From Microlunatus phosphovorus NM-1 (GTDB lineage Bacteria > Actinomycetota > Actinomycetes > Propionibacteriales > Propionibacteriaceae), in assembly GCF_000270245.1 (NCBI RefSeq), contig NC_015635.1, forward strand, positions 4,216,001 through 4,280,000: a stretch of DNA of 64,000 nucleotides. Reading direction: 5' to 3'. Shown here piece by piece: positions 9,198 to 17,894 of this stretch. The notes beneath the pieces were generated by a model. It searched no databases. It was not told where the DNA came from and was given only the letters and a program-made list of their open reading frames with translations. The translations under genes and the position numbers were made by a program. How positions within the stretch are numbered: the first letter of the stretch is position 1; each line of letters starts with the position of its first letter.

Positions 9198-9416
9198 GCG
9201 AAACGTACCCGCCGCCCGCGTGACCTGCGATCGTGTGTGGCCCGCGGGCGCGAAACGTACTCAGCGCCCGTGTGACCCGCGATCATCTATGGCCCGGCGG
9301 CGCGAAACGCACCCATCGCCCGCGTGACCTGCGATCGTGTGTGGCCCGCGGGCGCGAAACGTACCCGCCGCCCGCGTGACCTGCGATCGTGTGTGGCCCG
9401 CGGGCGCGAAACGTAG
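9198..9416. repeat. 52-bp tandem repeat, about 4.2 units
   Basis: Units begin at 9198, 9250, 9302 and 9354, with a partial copy at 9406; the spacing is exactly 52 bp each time. Each unit starts GCGAAACGTACCC and contains GCGTGACCTGCGATCGTGTG and CCCGCGGGC. Units 1 and 4 are nearly identical; units 2 and 3 carry a few substitutions. The block fills the convergent gap between the genes ending at 9070 and 9420. It ends 4 bp before the DUF5719 stop. There are no spacers, so it is not a CRISPR array. It looks like a VNTR/MIRU-type locus. Confidence 0.9.
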
Positions 9417-9419
9417 GAG

Positions 9420-10871
9420 TCAGCGGGCGACCGAGGGGTCGAAGGTCACCTGGGGAGCCCGACTGGCGACGTCGGGCGAGGTGACCGGGAGGGTGGCCAC
9501 CCCGGCGATGCCACCGGAGTTGGCCAGGAAGGTGACGCCACCCATCACGGTGGCGCCGGCGGGCGCCGAGACGACCAGGTACGCCGCCTCCCCCATGGTC
9601 AGCCGCCTGGTAGCGGTGGCGTGCGGGACCAGCAGCACATCGTCGTCGTGGATCTTGACGCCGTCGTAGCCGTACACCTCGAAGGTGAGCGGCACGTCGC
9701 CGTCGCCACCGTTGCTGAGCACCAACTGGGCATCGGTCTTGTCCAGATAGACCAGCGGGACGACACCGGTGCGCACGATCGGCGCGGCCGCGGACTGGAT
9801 GGCGATGTCGGGCAGCGCGTCCTTGCCGATCGCCTCCGAGATCACCGAGCCGGTGATCGGCTGATCGCTGGTCAGCTGAATCCCGGCGGCGGCGCCCGCC
9901 AGTCCCTGGGCCACCGACACTTCGGCGGTGCTCTCCGGCGGCACCTCGACCGTCTCGGCGCCGGCCGGTGCGAACCCACCTGCCGCGCCCAGCACCGACA
10001 CGCTCACCTGGGCCCGGTTGGTGCCGGGGTTGGCGACCAGCAGCGTACGGGTGCCGGAGCCCTCGGGAATGCCGGGAATGACGACCGAGTGCGCCGGCGG
10101 CACGGCAGAGACCTGCCAGTCTGCGCCGGTGGGCGCGAAGTCGAGGCTCCGGCGGTTCAGCGCGACGGCCGACACTCGGCCCGTGCTCGCCCGCACCGAC
10201 ACGGTGAGTGGACCTTGCACGGTGACCAGGGTGTCCAGCGAGACGGTTCTGCTGGTCCCACCCTCGATCATCAGACCAGGACTTCCCGGCACCACCACGA
10301 TGCCGTCCCGGCCGTAGAAGCGGAGATCCACCTCGGCCTGACCGGCGTCGGGATTGGTCAGCACCAGCTCAGTACGGTACGCCGGATTGGCGCCCACACC
10401 TACGAACCACTGCTCCGTCGCCGGTGCCGCACACGGCGCCGCCATCAGGCCGGACTGCTCGCCCTTGGTGGCCCGACTGCTGACCGCGCCGCTGCCGGCG
10501 GTGGCCATCACGCCCTCCCCGGTGAGCAGCGCCGGCTTGGCGGGCGCATCCTTCTGCTCGCCGAAGCCCTGCTTCTCGATGGTGAGCAGCGGCGAGCCGC
10601 TGTCGAGCTCGGTCGCGGTCAAGGCGCCCTCCCGGCCCGGTGCTTTGCGGACCGCAATCGCAGACAAGGTAGCCGTGGCTTCCTTGTCGGGAGTGGTGGT
10701 GCAGACCGTCGTGGTCCGGCCTACCAGCGGCGCCTGGGCGACGGTGACCGGCGCGGCCTGCGGCTGCAGCACCGTGCCGCCGGCCACGACGAGCGCCACG
10801 GCGGCCAGTGCCGCGGAAACCGTCACGACCTGCCGGAACGGGCCGGTGGCTTGGCTGCGACGTGGACTCAC
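9420..10871 (-). CDS. DUF5719 family exported protein
   Basis: A 483-residue protein with a single hydrophobic segment near residues 13-36 (VVTVSAALAAVALVVAGGTV) after a basic start, so it is probably anchored to or secreted across the membrane. The remainder is rich in beta-type repeats such as TELVLTNPDAGQAEVDLRFYGRDG and RTLLVANPGTNRAQVSVSVLG, consistent with the actinobacterial DUF5719 family. Function unknown. It overlaps the stop of the large glycosyltransferase gene by 4 nt, so the two are translationally coupled and probably act together at the cell surface. Confidence 0.83.
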   Translation of the reverse strand: MSPRRSQATGPFRQVVTVSAALAAVALVVAGGTVLQPQAAPVTVAQAPLVGRTTTVCTTTPDKEATATLSAIAVRKAPGREGALTATELDSGSPLLTIEKQGFGEQKDAPAKPALLTGEGVMATAGSGAVSSRATKGEQSGLMAAPCAAPATEQWFVGVGANPAYRTELVLTNPDAGQAEVDLRFYGRDGIVVVPGSPGLMIEGGTSRTVSLDTLVTVQGPLTVSVRASTGRVSAVALNRRSLDFAPTGADWQVSAVPPAHSVVIPGIPEGSGTRTLLVANPGTNRAQVSVSVLGAAGGFAPAGAETVEVPPESTAEVSVAQGLAGAAAGIQLTSDQPITGSVISEAIGKDALPDIAIQSAAAPIVRTGVVPLVYLDKTDAQLVLSNGGDGDVPLTFEVYGYDGVKIHDDDVLLVPHATATRRLTMGEAAYLVVSAPAGATVMGGVTFLANSGGIAGVATLPVTSPDVASRAPQVTFDPSVAR

Positions 10872-13800
10872 TGGGCCCGACCTCCCACGAATGCCGCCCG
10901 GCGGGCGGTCCGGACCGGGTCACGAACCTCAGGTCGCCGGATTCCAGGGGCGGCAAGCACCAGCCCGACCGCGACGATCACGCCCTGAGCGACGAGCAGC
11001 CAGACCGTCGGCGAGGCAAGCCTGATGGTCACGGTTCCGCCGGCCTCGGGCAGTTCGAATGCCTGCTGCCAGCCCTCGGTCGTTGGGGTCAGCGGTGTGC
11101 CGTCGATGCTGGCTCGCCAGCGCGGATCGGACGGTTCTCCCAACCGGAGCTGACGGTTCGCCGAGCCTGCAGCCACCGCCGGGGGCAGCGTGTCGATCCC
11201 GTTGAGCTGTTGGCCGTCCGCGACGACGACCCGGGTGACCGGTGGCTGTAGCTGCCACACCGTCGCCTCCAGGTTGCCGCTGGCGGTGCCGAGCTGCGGG
11301 GTGTTGTCGATCCGGGCGATCTCCTCGGTGGTCGCACCGTGCACCCACACATAGCCGATCCCGAGACTGCGCAGCTGCGGGGCGATGTCGGAGTCGGCCG
11401 TCCCTGCCACCAGGCCTTGGACAAGGTCGCCGATCTGGGCCGGAGCCGTGGTCGAGCCGCCGAAGGCGAAGCCTCGGTCGGCGTCGCCGAGTCGCAGCTG
11501 GTCGCCGGCAACAACCGAATAGTGCGCGACGCCGACCGTTCCGGTCGTCGGATCAGGGTCGTCTCCCAGATCGATGGCCAGCACCCGTACGCCGGCGTCG
11601 GAGAGCATGGCGTTCTGCAGGTACGGAGGCAGCGCGTCCAGCTGCTGCCGTCCGATCGGCCCGCTGGCTCCAGCCCAGACCCACCAGCCTGCGGCGCCCA
11701 CCACGGTCACCACGGCGAGCACGCCCGCGATCACGCTGGTCGGCTGCAGCCAGCCGAAGCTCCGGCGGCGCAGCTCGGCGGCCAGTCCGTCGGTGCCGAC
11801 GGCCGCCGCGAGCAGCAGCGCGGCGAACCCGATCAACAGATAGGCACCCGTCCAGGGCCGGATCTCACTGCCGATCGGCGGTACCGCGACCACCAGCCGG
11901 CTGAGCAGCACCGAGCCGATCATGGCGATGATCCCGGCCAGCCAGGAGCCGACCACCACCCCACTGCGAGGGCGTCGGCCGAGGCCGACCAGCGCCGCCA
12001 ACCAGATCACCCCGAACACGACCGCGCCCAGCCACAACGGCGGCAGACCCGGCCCGATCTCCCGTCCGAGCAGCAGCTCCCACACCTGGGGTGCATTGCC
12101 GGCCGCGACCAGAGCCGCATCCGGACCGGCGAACAGCCGCCCCGGGAAGGCGATCAGGGTCGGCCACCACGGTGCCCAGACCAGCAGCGGCAGACCGAGG
12201 GCGAGACCGATCCGGCCGACCTTGCGCGGCGTACGCCGCAGCCAGATGGCACCGATCAGCCCCAACAGCAAAGCGACCAGGATCAGCGACGGCTCGAAGG
12301 CGGTGAGTCCGACCAGCACCACGCCGGCGCCCCATCCGCCACGCCAGGCCTCGGGAGCCCGCGGCCGGCGCTCCACCAGTCCTCGCAACGCGAGCACCAG
12401 CATCGGCAGCAGGATGACCACCACGCTCAGTGTCAACCGGCCCTGGTTGGTGCCGCCGAGCAGCGCCGGCAGCAGCGCGTACGCGGCCGCCGCGAGAATC
12501 CGGATCCGCCGGTCGTCAACCAGCGAACGAAGCAATGGATAGACCGCCAGGTAGCCCGACGGCACGACGCCGAGCAGCAGCGAGGTGACCAGCCATTCCG
12601 GCTGACCGGCCAGGATCGTCGAGCCGAGCGCTACCAGCGCCAGCCATGGCGGGGCCATCTCACCCGGTGCTCCGACGACCGGGCTGGCCGCCGATCGCCA
12701 GAGCTCGCCGAGTCGATCGGGCGCGGGCAACAGCGCCGGCGCATCGAGATGCCCGAGGCCGAGCAGTCCGCGAGCCGCGATCACGCTCGCGATCACCAGG
12801 ACCGCGCCGACGACCACCGCCGGTGCCAGCCAGGGATGCTTCGAGCGGTCCTCACCGGTGCCGGCGAACTCGTCCCCGGTGAGCTCGTCCAGGCTGGCGG
12901 CCTCGCTGTCGCCGGCAAGCTCGCGGTAGCGATCGGAGACCGTACCGGTCAACGACTCGAAAGCCAGCCGGATACTCGCCCACCATGGCGGGCGCAGGGT
13001 GCGGATCAGTTGCGCGCTGCCCGGCTCGACGGGTTGACCCGCCAATCGATGTCGATAGGCGCGGATGCGCCCAGGATGGGCGACCAGCCAGCCGAGACCG
13101 GCCAGCTCGTCGCGAGCTCGGGCCGGAGCTTTGCCGAGCAGGTAGCCGAGCGCGCGCAACAGACAGTCGAGCGCCAGCCGCAGCCAGGTGAAGGGCAGTC
13201 GCCACGCCGGTGCGCGACCGGCGACGATCAGCATGCCGAGCTGCTGGTCGACCCGGTCCGGGTGCCGGCCACCCGCACCACGCGGTCGCAGGCCCGCGCG
13301 TCCGACCTGGCGGTGCACCATCGCGGCCTCAGGGGTCGTGACGACCCGTAGACCACGGGCGGTAGCCCGCCAACCGAGCTCGACACCGTCGCGGAAGCAC
13401 GGCACATCAGGATCGAGTCCGCCGAGATCGCGCCAGGTGGTCAGCCGCAGCAGCATGCCGCAGGTCGACACGCCCAGGGTCTGCTTGGCGCGGTCGCGCT
13501 GACCCTGGTCGATCTCTTCCAGATCGAGCCCCATCTCACGGCGCCCTGTGCCGGAGATGCTGACGCCGAGCTCACTGAGCTGATGACCGCCGCGGTGACG
13601 CCGGCGCGGGAAGAGCAGCTTGGGGCCGGTGATGTCGACGCTCGGGTCGGAGACCAGGTGGGCCAGCAGACGTTGGAGCGCGTCGGGCCGAGGAACGGCG
13701 TCGTCGTGGAGCAGCCAGAGGAAGTGGTTATCGAGGTGTTCGGGGTCCTCAACCGAGTCCTCGTCCTCGTCGGCCTGGTCCTCGTCGGCCTGGTCGGCAT

Positions 13801-14293
13801 TGGCCGGGGCCTCGTCGGCCTGGTCGGCATTGGCCGGGGCCTCGTTCTCTGGATCTTCGCCGGGAGCATCGTGATCCGGGCTCTCTTGATCCTCGTCGGC
13901 TGGACTCTCCGCGGCGAGTGCCGCAGCCACACCGGCACCGAACCCGCCGGCCGCAGGCCCTTCGACGACCGCATCGAGCACGCCGTGCCGGTGTGCTCGC
14001 TCCAGCAGTTCAAGCGTGGAGTCGGTGCTGCCGTTGTCGACCGCGATCAGTCGGGACGGTTTGACCGTGAGCCGAGAGAGGGCCGCCAACGTGTCGGGCA
14101 GCCAGTCCTCCGCATCCAGCGTGACCAGCACAGCGGTGACCGTGCAGTGCGACACGTCCGGCGGGGCCGGCTCGTCGGACTGCTCGTGGAGCCACGCCCA
14201 GCGGTCCGGCTCGTCCTCGATGATCGGAATCCGCAGATCGTCCCAGCCGTCGCCGGAGAGATTCTGGGTCTCCTCGCTCACGTCGTTGTCCAT
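10868..14293 (-). CDS. large membrane glycosyltransferase (GT2 domain plus multi-TM region)
   Basis: A 1141-residue protein. Residues about 50-330 form a GT-A family 2 domain: VTAVLVTLDAEDWLPDTLAAL, AVDNGSTDSTLELL and FLWLLHDDAVPRPDAL, with a late GLDPDVPCFRDGVELGWRATARG acceptor-side motif. From about residue 470 there are a dozen or more hydrophobic helices, then a long exported C-terminal domain and a last TM helix. The architecture matches actinobacterial wall or membrane glycan enzymes encoded by whiB2. A highly acidic repeat insertion interrupts the GT domain (nt 13,727-13,906). The ATG at 14,293 is preferred; a TTG at 14,347 is possible. It overlaps the DUF5719 gene by 4 nt. Confidence 0.85.
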   Translation of the reverse strand: MDNDVSEETQNLSGDGWDDLRIPIIEDEPDRWAWLHEQSDEPAPPDVSHCTVTAVLVTLDAEDWLPDTLAALSRLTVKPSRLIAVDNGSTDSTLELLERAHRHGVLDAVVEGPAAGGFGAGVAAALAAESPADEDQESPDHDAPGEDPENEAPANADQADEAPANADQADEDQADEDEDSVEDPEHLDNHFLWLLHDDAVPRPDALQRLLAHLVSDPSVDITGPKLLFPRRRHRGGHQLSELGVSISGTGRREMGLDLEEIDQGQRDRAKQTLGVSTCGMLLRLTTWRDLGGLDPDVPCFRDGVELGWRATARGLRVVTTPEAAMVHRQVGRAGLRPRGAGGRHPDRVDQQLGMLIVAGRAPAWRLPFTWLRLALDCLLRALGYLLGKAPARARDELAGLGWLVAHPGRIRAYRHRLAGQPVEPGSAQLIRTLRPPWWASIRLAFESLTGTVSDRYRELAGDSEAASLDELTGDEFAGTGEDRSKHPWLAPAVVVGAVLVIASVIAARGLLGLGHLDAPALLPAPDRLGELWRSAASPVVGAPGEMAPPWLALVALGSTILAGQPEWLVTSLLLGVVPSGYLAVYPLLRSLVDDRRIRILAAAAYALLPALLGGTNQGRLTLSVVVILLPMLVLALRGLVERRPRAPEAWRGGWGAGVVLVGLTAFEPSLILVALLLGLIGAIWLRRTPRKVGRIGLALGLPLLVWAPWWPTLIAFPGRLFAGPDAALVAAGNAPQVWELLLGREIGPGLPPLWLGAVVFGVIWLAALVGLGRRPRSGVVVGSWLAGIIAMIGSVLLSRLVVAVPPIGSEIRPWTGAYLLIGFAALLLAAAVGTDGLAAELRRRSFGWLQPTSVIAGVLAVVTVVGAAGWWVWAGASGPIGRQQLDALPPYLQNAMLSDAGVRVLAIDLGDDPDPTTGTVGVAHYSVVAGDQLRLGDADRGFAFGGSTTAPAQIGDLVQGLVAGTADSDIAPQLRSLGIGYVWVHGATTEEIARIDNTPQLGTASGNLEATVWQLQPPVTRVVVADGQQLNGIDTLPPAVAAGSANRQLRLGEPSDPRWRASIDGTPLTPTTEGWQQAFELPEAGGTVTIRLASPTVWLLVAQGVIVAVGLVLAAPGIRRPEVRDPVRTARRAAFVGGRAQ
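13727..13906 (-). repeat. in-frame acidic repeat within the GT2 domain
   Basis: About 60 codons inside the glycosyltransferase gene encode Asp/Glu/Ala/Asn-rich sequence, with APANADQADE repeated directly and then DQADEDED. It is placed just before the DNHFLWLLHDDAVP nucleotide-sugar loop. The DNA repeat unit is about 30 bp (30-bp spacing), so replication slippage could change its length in frame. Confidence 0.85.
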
Positions 14294-14410
14294 GAGTCTC
14301 GGAAGAACCTCGCGATGTCGTACGGCCAGTGATGCGGCCCCGCGCAACGGCGCAGGGCGACGACCACTGTATGCGAGGTCAGCGCGCCCCAGCGAGCACG
14401 ACCATCCGGA

Positions 14411-14659
14411 TCAGACGGCGCGCTTCTTCAGTTTGCGGCGCTCGCGCTCCGACAGGCCACCCCAGATGCCGAACCGCTCGTCATGCCGCAACGCATACTC
14501 CAGGCACTCGGCCCGGACATCGCAGGAAAGGCACACCTTCTTGGCCTCGCGGGTGGATCCACCCTTTTCAGGAAAGAAGGCCTCCGGATCAGTCTGCGCG
14601 CACAGCGCACGCTCCTGCCAGCCAAATGCACCTTCATCGACGTCCGCCAGTTGCTCCAC
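14411..14659 (-). CDS. whiB2: WhiB-family iron-sulfur regulator, WhiB2-like
   Basis: An 82-residue regulator carrying a [4Fe-4S] cluster. The four cysteines are in ALCAQTDPEAFF, VCLSC and AECLEYALRHDERFGIWGG, followed by the basic helix ERERRKLKKRAV. The central half is nearly the same as mycobacterial WhiB2/WhmD, an essential cell-division and septation regulator related to WhiB of Streptomyces; this is from memory. Most such proteins bind the primary sigma factor. The start is GTG at 14,659 with GAGGAGG seven bases upstream. It is alone, with its own promoter, facing away from the next gene. Confidence 0.92.
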   Translation of the reverse strand: MEQLADVDEGAFGWQERALCAQTDPEAFFPEKGGSTREAKKVCLSCDVRAECLEYALRHDERFGIWGGLSERERRKLKKRAV

Positions 14660-14782
14660 CGTCTTGCCTCCTCGACCCGGGGGTTTGTTGCCTGCCGAGG
14701 GGTTCGCGGCCCCACGGCAATCGTGTGTCGACCAGTGACCGTCGTCGACGCCCCCGCGCCCACGATGTCGTCTCAGTCGAAC

Positions 14783-14810
14783 AACATAGGTGAAATTACA
14801 TGCCTGTCAA
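14783..14810 (-). promoter_or_regulatory. sigma70-type promoter for whiB
   Basis: On the minus strand a TTGACA box (14,810-14,805) is followed by a 16-bp spacer and TATGTT (14,788-14,783). It points at whiB. Transcription would begin near 14,776, leaving a leader of about 117 nt. This is one of the best consensus promoters in the window. Confidence 0.7.
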
Positions 14811-14880
14811 TGCACGAAAGTCAAGGCCGAGTTTGGTATATGGTCAGTTGCCCCGCCCCGAGCGGCCCACCCCCAACCCC

Positions 14881-14953
14881 ACTTCGCACCATTTGGTGCT
14901 ACTGCGCATGGGGGGGTGTACGTGGTGCGAAGATGACCGAACTGGTGCGAAGT
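14881..14953. promoter_or_regulatory. inverted/direct repeat cluster upstream of whiB
   Basis: ACTTCGCACCA (14,881-14,891) is the exact reverse complement of TGGTGCGAAGT (14,943-14,953). A third copy TGGTGCGAAG sits at 14,923-14,932. The cluster lies 70-145 bp upstream of the whiB -35 box in an otherwise empty 342-bp gap (14,660-15,001), in which no gene is recognisable. It could be an operator array or a hairpin. The regulator is unknown. Confidence 0.5.
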
Positions 14954-15001
14954 CGCATCCGCCGAGGCGCACCCGCCGACGCGAGTGGCGACTGACACAG
15001 C

Positions 15002-15829
15002 TCAACGAAGATCGTCGTCATCCTCGGCCGACGGGCGGATCCGCCGCTGGGGCTCCGTTCCGGCCGGCCTCGCCTCGGCACGCCCGGCGTCAGCAGGAGC
15101 GGCGTCAGCAGGAGCGGCATCAGCAGGAGCGGCATCAGCGGGCAACTCGGATCCCGGCCGCGACCACGTCAGACCCGGGCGCCCTTGAGCCGCATCGTCG
15201 GCGGTCAGCCAGACCGCGCCGGCCGCATCGTCCACGTGCCACGCCGCCGGCAGTCGCTCCGGCTCGGTGTTGGCCGATGTCGTCTCGCCGTCAGCAGAGC
15301 TCCCAGCAGGCCTCTCGGGCAGCGCCGGCGTGGCAACTGACAGTTCGGCGCGTACGGGGTCGCCACGGCCCTGCCCTGCGGCGCTGGTCCGACCGGCCGC
15401 GAGCAATGCCAGGCCCAGAGCCACTGCCGGGATCGCCAGCCGCAGGACGCCCTCGATCACGAACAGCAGGTACCCGCTGTCCGGAGTCGGCCACCTGACC
15501 AGCTCGACCACGGCCCACATCGACAGCGCCAACCAGCCGAGCACCGTGAGACCGACGACCAGCAATCCCACGATGGCGATAGAGCGAGCATGCGGACTCG
15601 TCCCTGCCGGCTCCCCTTCCCGCACAACGACCGGAGTGGCACACCACAGCACCGCGCCAGCCGTTGCCAGCAGCAACAGCTCATCGCCTCCCGGGAGACC
15701 GCCCAGCGCGCCGTGCATGGTGGCGGCCTCGATCGCCTGCCACAGCGCGATCCCGCGTAGCACGAACATCATCGCCAAGACGACCAGCAGCAGTACGGCA
15801 AGGGGTTCCCGCCATCGGTGCCAGGGCAT
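15002..15829 (-). CDS. membrane protein of unknown function with Ala-Pro-Asp repeats
   Basis: A 275-residue protein not recognised. The N-terminal 150 residues have four likely membrane helices (AVLLLVVLAMMFVLRGIAL; ELLLLATAGAVLWCA; IAIVGLLVVGLTVLGWLAL; LFVIEGVLRLAIPAVALGL). The C-terminal half is cytosolic-looking, charged and repetitive. A PADAA unit is repeated by a 15-bp DNA repeat near 15,089-15,139, and it ends SAEDDDDLR. It is divergent from fbiA with 73 bp between starts. Neighbouring fbiA and whiB suggest nothing specific. Confidence 0.65.
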   Translation of the reverse strand: MPWHRWREPLAVLLLVVLAMMFVLRGIALWQAIEAATMHGALGGLPGGDELLLLATAGAVLWCATPVVVREGEPAGTSPHARSIAIVGLLVVGLTVLGWLALSMWAVVELVRWPTPDSGYLLFVIEGVLRLAIPAVALGLALLAAGRTSAAGQGRGDPVRAELSVATPALPERPAGSSADGETTSANTEPERLPAAWHVDDAAGAVWLTADDAAQGRPGLTWSRPGSELPADAAPADAAPADAAPADAGRAEARPAGTEPQRRIRPSAEDDDDLR

Positions 15830-15902
15830 GCCGTCACCCTAGTGCTTGCCTCCGCAGGCTCATCCCAGCCGTCAGTTCACGCCTGCATGGAACACTGGCC
15901 AC

Positions 15903-16889
15903 GTGCAGATCGTCGTCCTGGCCGGTGGTGTCGGTGGCTCCCGTTTCGTCTCCGGGGTCCGGGCCGCCTACCCCGATGCCCAGCTGACCGTCATCGTGAA
16001 CACCGCAGACGACGTGACCATGCACGGGCTGCGGATCTGTCCCGATCTGGACACCATGACCTACACCCTCGGGCGGGGCATCGACCCCGAGCGCGGGTGG
16101 GGCCGGGCCGGCGAGACCTGGCGAGTCAAGGAGGAGCTGGCGGCATACGGTCTGGAGCCCACCTGGTTCGGGCTAGGAGACCTGGACCTGGCCACGCATC
16201 TGGCCCGGACCCAGCTGTTGGCTGCCGGTTTGCCGCTGTCGGAGGTCACCCGCCGGATCACCGCGCGTTGGCTGGCCGACGACCCCCGGCTCATCCTGCT
16301 GCCGATGACCGACGATGTGGTCGAGACCGAGGTCGCGATCGCCGACCCGGCGGCCGACGGCGGGCGGCGATGGCTGCATTTCCAGGAATACTGGGTACGG
16401 CTCCGCGCCCAACCGGATGCGCTGGCGATCCGTCGGCGAGGGATCGAGGCAACCCGCCCGGCAGCAGGCGTTGCGGAGGCGATTGCCGCCGCCGACCTGA
16501 TCCTGATTGCCCCCAGCAACCCGGTGGTCTCGATCGGCCCGATTCTGGAGGTCCCTGGCATCCGCACCGCGCTGCGCACGGGCAATGCTCCCGTGGTCGG
16601 CTTCGCCGGCATCCTAGGAGGGGCGCCAGTGCTCGGCATGGCCCACCGGCTGCTGCCCGCGATCGGCGTCGAGGTGGACGCGGCTGCGGTCGGCCGGCAC
16701 TACGGCAGCCGCGCTGCCTGCGGTGTCCTGCACCTGTGGGTGATGGACTCCGCCGACGCCGCCAGCGCCGCCGGACTGGAGGCCGACGGGCTGCACGTGG
16801 CTGTCACCGGACTGATCATGAGCAGCCCCGACGCGACCGCAGAGTTCATTCGACTTGCGGTCAAGGCACTCCCCTCGTCTGCCCTGTGA
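15903..16889 (+). CDS. fbiA: 2-phospho-L-lactate/phosphoenolpyruvate transferase FbiA (CofD)
   Basis: This enzyme joins the phospho-carboxylate unit of LPPG or EPPG to the deazaflavin FO, the penultimate stage of coenzyme F420 synthesis. In mycobacteria the donor derives from phosphoenolpyruvate. The 328-residue protein begins VQIVVLAGGVGGSRFVSGV, has IVNTADDVTMHGLRICPDLDTM, and later ILIAPSNPVVSIGPIL and VGFAGILGG, the standard CofD signatures. The GTG at 15,903 places the glycine-rich loop immediately at the N-terminus, as in the family. The next gene is fbiB, 99 bp downstream. Confidence 0.94.
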   Translation: MQIVVLAGGVGGSRFVSGVRAAYPDAQLTVIVNTADDVTMHGLRICPDLDTMTYTLGRGIDPERGWGRAGETWRVKEELAAYGLEPTWFGLGDLDLATHLARTQLLAAGLPLSEVTRRITARWLADDPRLILLPMTDDVVETEVAIADPAADGGRRWLHFQEYWVRLRAQPDALAIRRRGIEATRPAAGVAEAIAAADLILIAPSNPVVSIGPILEVPGIRTALRTGNAPVVGFAGILGGAPVLGMAHRLLPAIGVEVDAAAVGRHYGSRAACGVLHLWVMDSADAASAAGLEADGLHVAVTGLIMSSPDATAEFIRLAVKALPSSAL

Positions 16890-16936
16890 TGCCGGGTGAT
16901 TTCGGCGAGGCCAGCCGCAGACACACTGTGCGGTTT

Positions 16937-16974
16937 TGCCGGGAACACCCGGCAGGATCGCACACCTTATTCGC
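16937..16974. repeat. 38-bp dispersed element, copy 1 (fbiA-fbiB gap)
   Basis: TGCCGG/CCGGCA forms a small stem with a 6-nt loop, followed by the conserved tail GATCGCACACCTT and TTCGC. A second copy in opposite orientation is at 56,038-56,075. They match at 32 of 38 positions, and the mismatches fall mainly in the loop. It separates fbiA from fbiB. Confidence 0.6.
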
Positions 16975-16988
16975 TGATCGGCCCGCTG

Positions 16989-17894
16989 ATGCCGACTGAC
17001 TCTGCGATAGCGCTCTTCGCCCCGGCGGGCATCGGGGAGGTGGCCCCCGGGACCGATCTGGTCGAGCTACTCACCGCCGCGATCAGCGCCGATGAGCACG
17101 GACCGCTGCGGCCCGGGGACATCGTCGTCGTCACTTCCAAGATCATCAGCAAGGCGGAGGACCGGTACGCCGACGCCGCCGATCGGGAGGCGGCGATCGC
17201 GGCCGAGAGCACCCGTACCGTGGTTCGGCGCGGGTCGATGCGCATCGTCCGTACCCGAACCGGGCTGACGATCGCGGCCGCGGGCGTGGACAACTCCAAC
17301 GTGGCACCAGGGCGGATCCTGCTGCTGCCCCTCGACCCGGACGCCTCCGCCGAGCGGCTGGCAGCCGGGCTCAGCGAAGCCGCGGGCGGCGACGTCGGGG
17401 TGATCGTCTCCGACACGGCCGGCCGGCCGTGGCGGCTCGGACAGACCGATCACGCGATCGGCGCGGCCCGGGTCCGAGTGCTGGAGAGCTATGCCGGCAA
17501 GACCGATCCGTACGGCAATGAGCTGGCCGTCACCACGATGGCGCTGGCGGACGAACTGGCCGCCGCTGCGGACCTGGTGAAACGCAAGCTGGCCGGCCGG
17601 CCGGTGGCAGTGATCCGCGGTCTGAGCGAGCTGGTCGGTCCGCAGCCTGAGGAAGCCGCCGGCGCGACCACGATTGTCCGGACCGGACCCGACGACCTGT
17701 TCAGCCACGGGTCGCGCGAGGCGGTGCTGGCTGCACTGTGCCGCGCGCTCGGCGTACCCGAGGCGTACGAGGAACTGGTCGGCGCCGGCCCGCAGACCGC
17801 GACCACACAACTGCTGCAAACCGGCACGCTGCCGGTCGATGCCGCAGACCTGATCCGCTCCCTGCTGCTCGATCAGCAGGCGCCTCAGGCGTAG
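16989..17894 (+). CDS. fbiB: F420:gamma-glutamyl ligase (CofE-type FbiB, short form)
   Basis: This enzyme adds gamma-linked glutamates to F420-0. The protein is 301 residues. Family motifs are PGDIVVVTSKIISKAEDR, GLTIAAAGVDNSNVAPG, GVIVSDTAGRPWRLGQTDHAIG and GKTDPYGNELAVT. Mycobacterial FbiB is about 450 residues because a C-terminal nitroreductase-like FMN domain is fused on. Here only some 50 extra residues follow the ligase domain (HGSREAVLAALCRALGVPEAYEE). The ATG at 16,989 is chosen; an upstream in-frame extension reaches 16,896 without similarity. The 3' end overlaps the convergent manC gene by 10 bp. Confidence 0.92.
   Translation: MPTDSAIALFAPAGIGEVAPGTDLVELLTAAISADEHGPLRPGDIVVVTSKIISKAEDRYADAADREAAIAAESTRTVVRRGSMRIVRTRTGLTIAAAGVDNSNVAPGRILLLPLDPDASAERLAAGLSEAAGGDVGVIVSDTAGRPWRLGQTDHAIGAARVRVLESYAGKTDPYGNELAVTTMALADELAAAADLVKRKLAGRPVAVIRGLSELVGPQPEEAAGATTIVRTGPDDLFSHGSREAVLAALCRALGVPEAYEELVGAGPQTATTQLLQTGTLPVDAADLIRSLLLDQQAPQA

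Noticed and set aside
9198-9416. Possible CRISPR array
   Set aside because: The 52-bp units are contiguous with no unique spacers, and no cas genes are present.
11339-13351. A long rightward open frame of 670 codons opposite the glycosyltransferase gene
   Set aside because: It is the antisense shadow of a GC-rich gene, full of Arg/Gln/His/Pro low complexity with no family motif.
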